Shown in pieces: positions 32,516 through 35,331 of a DNA stretch of 35,331 nt. The translations under genes were made by a program, and so were the position numbers. A model generated the notes under the pieces. The model did not search any database. It saw only the letters and a program-made list of their open reading frames with translations, and was not told the DNA's origin. The DNA is from Gammaproteobacteria bacterium. Its GTDB lineage: Bacteria > Pseudomonadota > Gammaproteobacteria > Legionellales > Legionellaceae. Within the stretch, counting starts at the first letter, position 1. Every line of letters begins with the position of its first letter. The stretch is taken from positions 1-35,331 of the forward strand of contig JASBUO010000011.1 in assembly GCA_030147855.1 (NCBI GenBank). Reading direction: 5' to 3'.

Positions 32516-34651
32516 CTAATGTTTACTTTGAGCATGGTAAAGCGCCTGGAGCTCTGTAATGGCACGCTGAATGCTAATACGTTCTAACATTAAATCTTTG
32601 TATATTTGGTCTGACTTCTTGCGCCTTTCGACGCCGCGGTTTATTTCTATAATTGACTCAGCGATCTGAGTAAAGAAGCTAATAAACTTGTGTTTATATG
32701 ACTGAACCTTAACTGTCGAACGATTCCTTCTCTGAGCTTTTTGTGTGTCTAATGTCTTAATAATTTTCTGTATATCTACTTGCATGGACTCAGTTTGCGA
32801 TGCGGCGCTTTCTTTTAAGGTTTCTATAAGTTTTCTCACATAGCTATCTGCGAGTATATTAAAGCCTTCAAAGTTAGCGAGTGCGTTTAAATCATCTTCT
32901 GCAATACGCTCACCAGCCAACTTTATTGTCTCACATAGCTGATAGCAAGCATGCCAATCTTGCCAACAATATACATAGCCAAGACCTGCGCCTTTAATAT
33001 TTTGCATACCCATAATATGGTGCTTACACCCGGGTGGTGTATTTTCAACAATACGCTCAATAATTTCTTCACCCAACGCATTTGGATTATCAATCGTAAT
33101 AATTTTTTTCTCAAACCATTTAAATAGATATGCTCGTAATAACTGGTTTAAGGACGAATGCTCGGCTTTTCTTATGTCTTTAAGTTTAGCTTTTAAAGCC
33201 TGGTAATCTTTGAGTTGCTCTTGATGTGCCTCATTTATTTGCAGTATCTCATTGACTTCACCAGGGAATGTAATTGTGTCTGATAGCTTAGATAACGCGT
33301 CTTTTAAAGACATATCTTGCATTAGGTGCATAACTTCTTGAGTATCTGCTATCCCCACACCTGTAAGCATCGTGTGTAATTTATCAGTAACTGCCCGAGA
33401 AGAATGGCATAATCGATATTTTTCAGTAAATGCTGTTAACACTTCTGCTGCAGATGCACCAGTTTCATCATCCTGAAATAAAGTGAGAATTTCCGCATAC
33501 TTTGCCCAAGCAGTTTCAATGTATCCCAAAAAACCCTTAACATTACTCCCAATTAAGAATAACTTATCGAAATATATATCGTTTACAACAATGCTAGCAA
33601 ACACCTGCGAACGAGCCACTCTGTCTGCGCGGTTATTAACAAGTACACTGACAAGCTCATTTGCTTGGTTACCCGATGCAATCTGATCGAGCCCCATTCG
33701 CTGCCAATTCCCAAGTGTCGCGAAACGCTCGTTTGCAGACATCCCATTGATAAATAATATTTTTTTACTGCCAATCAATGATTCAGGGTAAGCTTTTAAT
33801 ACACCTAAGTCTGGTACAATTCTATTAGCCATTTCCCTAAGCGCATAATCATGAGATACGCCTAGCTTATCTGCCATAGCCAGTACCAAGGCAATGTTTG
33901 CTGGATGCTCCGCATAAGGAAACAATTTTTGAACATCTTCTGGAATCAGTCCTGCCTCAAGCCAACCCACAGGTGTTACTTCTGTATTAAGATGTGCACT
34001 AGCCTCAGACAGAATGGGTAACATCTCTTCTTCTGTTGTAATGAGCAACTTGTTTTTCGGAATAAATCCTGTCATTACCTCAGGGATGTTAATGCCTGCA
34101 GGACCTTGTAAATCTTCATGATCCGAGAAAGTATTTGTAATTGTGGCAATATCATCAAATACCCATTGACGTTGCATTAAAGAAACATAGCTTGGCCTAA
34201 GCGCCATGCATTCCCATAAAAAAACATCTGCATCATGACGCTGCGCATGAAGCATCACATTCGCTTGCTCCCAAATAGTCGCCTTTTCATAGGGTCTGAA
34301 TAAGGGCATTTCATAAACTTTCCCGAAAGCGTGTGAGTAAAGAAACATTGCTTCGCACCCTGTTGTCTTTGAAACAATACTGTAGCCAAGCGCATTGATA
34401 AGTGCCGTCTTTAGACGTTCCGTACCCGATTTTCCTCGAGTACCCCACCCCCCAATACTCAGCGGTATCGATTGCCTTGCCGCGCGAATTTTGCGGTTTG
34501 CATTAATATGCTGGCCAATAAATATTAAAGTGAGGAAAATCGTAAAAAATGCTAAGTCAGACAAACTATTTTGATAAACTGAAAAGAAGTAAGTCTCCAG
34601 CTCATTCATTTTTTCTGTAAGAATAAAAACTATTTTTTCATTCAGCATCAT
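32516..34651 (-). CDS. large CapB/PgsB-like Mur-ligase-fold protein
   Basis: A 711-residue protein whose N-terminal half resembles poly-gamma-glutamate synthase CapB/PgsB, an ATP-dependent amide ligase of the Mur family. A membrane segment (about 30-50, LSDLAFFTIFLTLIFIGQ) is followed by the P-loop GWGTRGKSG (68-76), SKTTGCEAMF (94-103), ADVFLWECMALRPSY and IATITNTFSDHEDLQGPAG, in the family order. PgsB is about 400 residues; here about 300 more follow, ending in a basic, helical tail (AQRRNRSTVKVQSYKHKF, then RISIQRAITELQAL). That extension is unrecognised. The neighbours capC and capA are not in the window. It sits between an integrase remnant and a putative mobile-element start. The product, whether polyglutamate or another amide-linked polymer, is unknown. 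Confidence 0.85.
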   Translation of the reverse strand: MMLNEKIVFILTEKMNELETYFFSVYQNSLSDLAFFTIFLTLIFIGQHINANRKIRAARQSIPLSIGGWGTRGKSGTERLKTALINALGYSIVSKTTGCEAMFLYSHAFGKVYEMPLFRPYEKATIWEQANVMLHAQRHDADVFLWECMALRPSYVSLMQRQWVFDDIATITNTFSDHEDLQGPAGINIPEVMTGFIPKNKLLITTEEEMLPILSEASAHLNTEVTPVGWLEAGLIPEDVQKLFPYAEHPANIALVLAMADKLGVSHDYALREMANRIVPDLGVLKAYPESLIGSKKILFINGMSANERFATLGNWQRMGLDQIASGNQANELVSVLVNNRADRVARSQVFASIVVNDIYFDKLFLIGSNVKGFLGYIETAWAKYAEILTLFQDDETGASAAEVLTAFTEKYRLCHSSRAVTDKLHTMLTGVGIADTQEVMHLMQDMSLKDALSKLSDTITFPGEVNEILQINEAHQEQLKDYQALKAKLKDIRKAEHSSLNQLLRAYLFKWFEKKIITIDNPNALGEEIIERIVENTPPGCKHHIMGMQNIKGAGLGYVYCWQDWHACYQLCETIKLAGERIAEDDLNALANFEGFNILADSYVRKLIETLKESAASQTESMQVDIQKIIKTLDTQKAQRRNRSTVKVQSYKHKFISFFTQIAESIIEINRGVERRKKSDQIYKDLMLERISIQRAITELQALYHAQSKH

Positions 34652-34669
34652 TTTTTAATCTACTTTCAT

Positions 34670-35272
34670 TTAAGATTCAAAAAAACGCGTAACCGCTTGG
34701 TCAGCAGTCTCTCCATCATAAGGCATATAGTCCACTTTAAAGCCTATAGCACGCAACGTATGCACATAAGTTTTTGGGCTACCTTGACTTGTCGAACGCC
34801 AATTTCTCATCGCCGCATACTGACTGAAATGAGCACTTAAATCCCAATAGGCTTTGATGCGTTGAAAAATATTTGCTGGTGCAGTCAATGTCGTAATACC
34901 CTCAGCTGTAAATACACGTACTTTTTGTTGTGTTAGTGCATGTAGTAAACTAACCATGTCATCCACTAATGGTAAATATGGACGATGACCACCTTCTTCT
35001 TCGATAAATAATGGCTCCCCTGGCACCTTCGTTTCAGATAGTTCGGCTAATATGCATGAAGGTGCGCGAATATATCCTTTATGCACCCGTCCAATTGTAT
35101 GCCTAAAGCCCTGACGTTTATCGGGAGATGGGCGCCTGATTTCATGCCAAAATCGCCATAATCTAAATTTAAAGACCTCCCCTCTAACTAATGAGTTATA
35201 GTGATTTCTGGTGTATGGGCAAAATAAATTAGGTGGCGTATTCTGTTGATTGTTCTTGGGGAACAAAATCAA
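34670..35272 (-). CDS. unknown protein, probably 5'-truncated
   Basis: An open frame of 200 codons ends 18 nt before the CapB/PgsB-like gene and is probably co-transcribed with it. I do not recognise the family. The body from about residue 30 (EVFKFRLWRFWHEIRRPSPDK, KVPGEPLFIEEEGGHRPYLPLVDDM, VRVFTAEGITTLTAPANIF, AIGFKVDYMPYDGETAD) looks like real, soluble coding sequence. The only upstream start codons are TTGs inside the hairpin at 35235-35286, with no Shine-Dalgarno, and no ATG, GTG or TTG occurs in frame until about residue 64. The first 28 residues also read like unrelated sequence. The native 5' end was probably removed when the neighbouring element inserted. Function is unknown; a role with the ligase is inferred from position. 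Confidence 0.6.
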   Translation of the reverse strand: MILFPKNNQQNTPPNLFCPYTRNHYNSLVRGEVFKFRLWRFWHEIRRPSPDKRQGFRHTIGRVHKGYIRAPSCILAELSETKVPGEPLFIEEEGGHRPYLPLVDDMVSLLHALTQQKVRVFTAEGITTLTAPANIFQRIKAYWDLSAHFSQYAAMRNWRSTSQGSPKTYVHTLRAIGFKVDYMPYDGETADQAVTRFFES

Positions 35273-35286
35273 CGAGGAGATACGCC
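35235..35286 (+). repeat. long hairpin covering the ribosome-binding site of the last gene
   Basis: GGCGTAT (35235-35241) pairs with ATACGCC (35280-35286); GTTGAT (35245-35250) with ATCAAC (35268-35273); TGTTC (35251-35255) with GAACA (35261-35265); the loop is TTGGG. The purine-rich GAGGAG at 35274-35279 lies in the 3' side of the stem, just before the ATG at 35287. Such structures at the edge of a transposase gene can mark an element end and damp translation, as in IS200. Confidence 0.65.
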
Positions 35287-35331
35287 ATGAGCAATTGTAC
35301 TTTGAAGTCAGTTACGACACCAGCGGAAGCG
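35287..35331 (+). CDS. start of a gene cut by the window edge, possibly a transposase
   Basis: ATG with GAGGAGAT 8-13 nt upstream, followed by 15 open codons (MSNCTLKSVTTPAEA) to the end of the window. Too little is visible to name a family. Transposase is suggested only by the hairpin before it, the truncated gene on its left and the island setting. Confidence 0.45.
   Translation, partial: MSNCTLKSVTTPAEA

Noticed and set aside
32374..32565. A 63-codon minus-strand open frame overlapping the integrase region
   Set aside because: It is a shifted frame of the broken integrase; only its middle part (RDKLKSAGF) belongs to the integrase, and the start lies inside the upstream gene.

Overview
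The window looks like chromosomal DNA of an AT-leaning gammaproteobacterium, probably an intracellular, host-associated member of or near Legionellales. The core genes fit that group: dnaB-alr, yajC-secD-secF, zapD, a FabY-type ketosynthase, fadI-fadJ, and a three-gene pyruvate dehydrogenase with separate E1 alpha and beta. The window also holds putative host-directed proteins. The order-level assignment is inferred from gene content and not proven.

Region 1 (1-6422, all minus strand): dnaB and alr overlap, followed by a 17-kDa-antigen-type glycine-zipper lipoprotein, etfB-etfA, alanine dehydrogenase and a small periplasmic protein resembling the P1 head of SecD. Region 2 (6423-9874): a DUF4442 hotdog protein, a HAD-like protein without a visible nucleophile motif, a DUF2147 periplasmic protein and zapD. 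A non-coding stretch at 8196-8545 holds a dispersed repeat and a hairpin containing a DnaA-box sequence. Region 3 (9884-13059, minus): yajC-secD-secF.

Region 4 (13150-20494, plus) is the most unusual. Two tandem, related, helix-rich proteins of unknown function are followed by nadE. Next comes a 458-residue protein that reads as a complete Cdc20/Cdh1 (Fizzy) homologue: C-box, seven-blade WD40 domain and a C-terminal Ile-Arg tail, i.e. the architecture of a eukaryotic APC/C co-activator. Two secreted beta-barrel proteins come next. Region 5 (20500-24726): rpe and a soluble lytic transglycosylase on plus, whose 3' end overlaps by 89 nt the 3' end of a FabY-like ketosynthase on minus. Region 6 (24727-28262): a divergent spacer with a 20-bp perfect hairpin repeat, then pdhA-pdhB-pdhC ending at a clear terminator; no E3 gene follows. 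Region 7 (28498-31870, minus): fadI-fadJ for beta-oxidation.

Region 8 (31972-35331): tRNA-Ser(GCT) and tRNA-Arg(ACG), a decayed tyrosine-integrase remnant abutting tRNA-Arg, a long CapB/PgsB-like Mur-ligase-fold protein, a probably 5'-truncated unknown gene, and the start of another gene behind a long hairpin, likely a mobile element. This end looks like an accessory island. The leading candidate for an undescribed system is the Cdc20/Cdh1-like protein, together with its neighbouring putative effectors.
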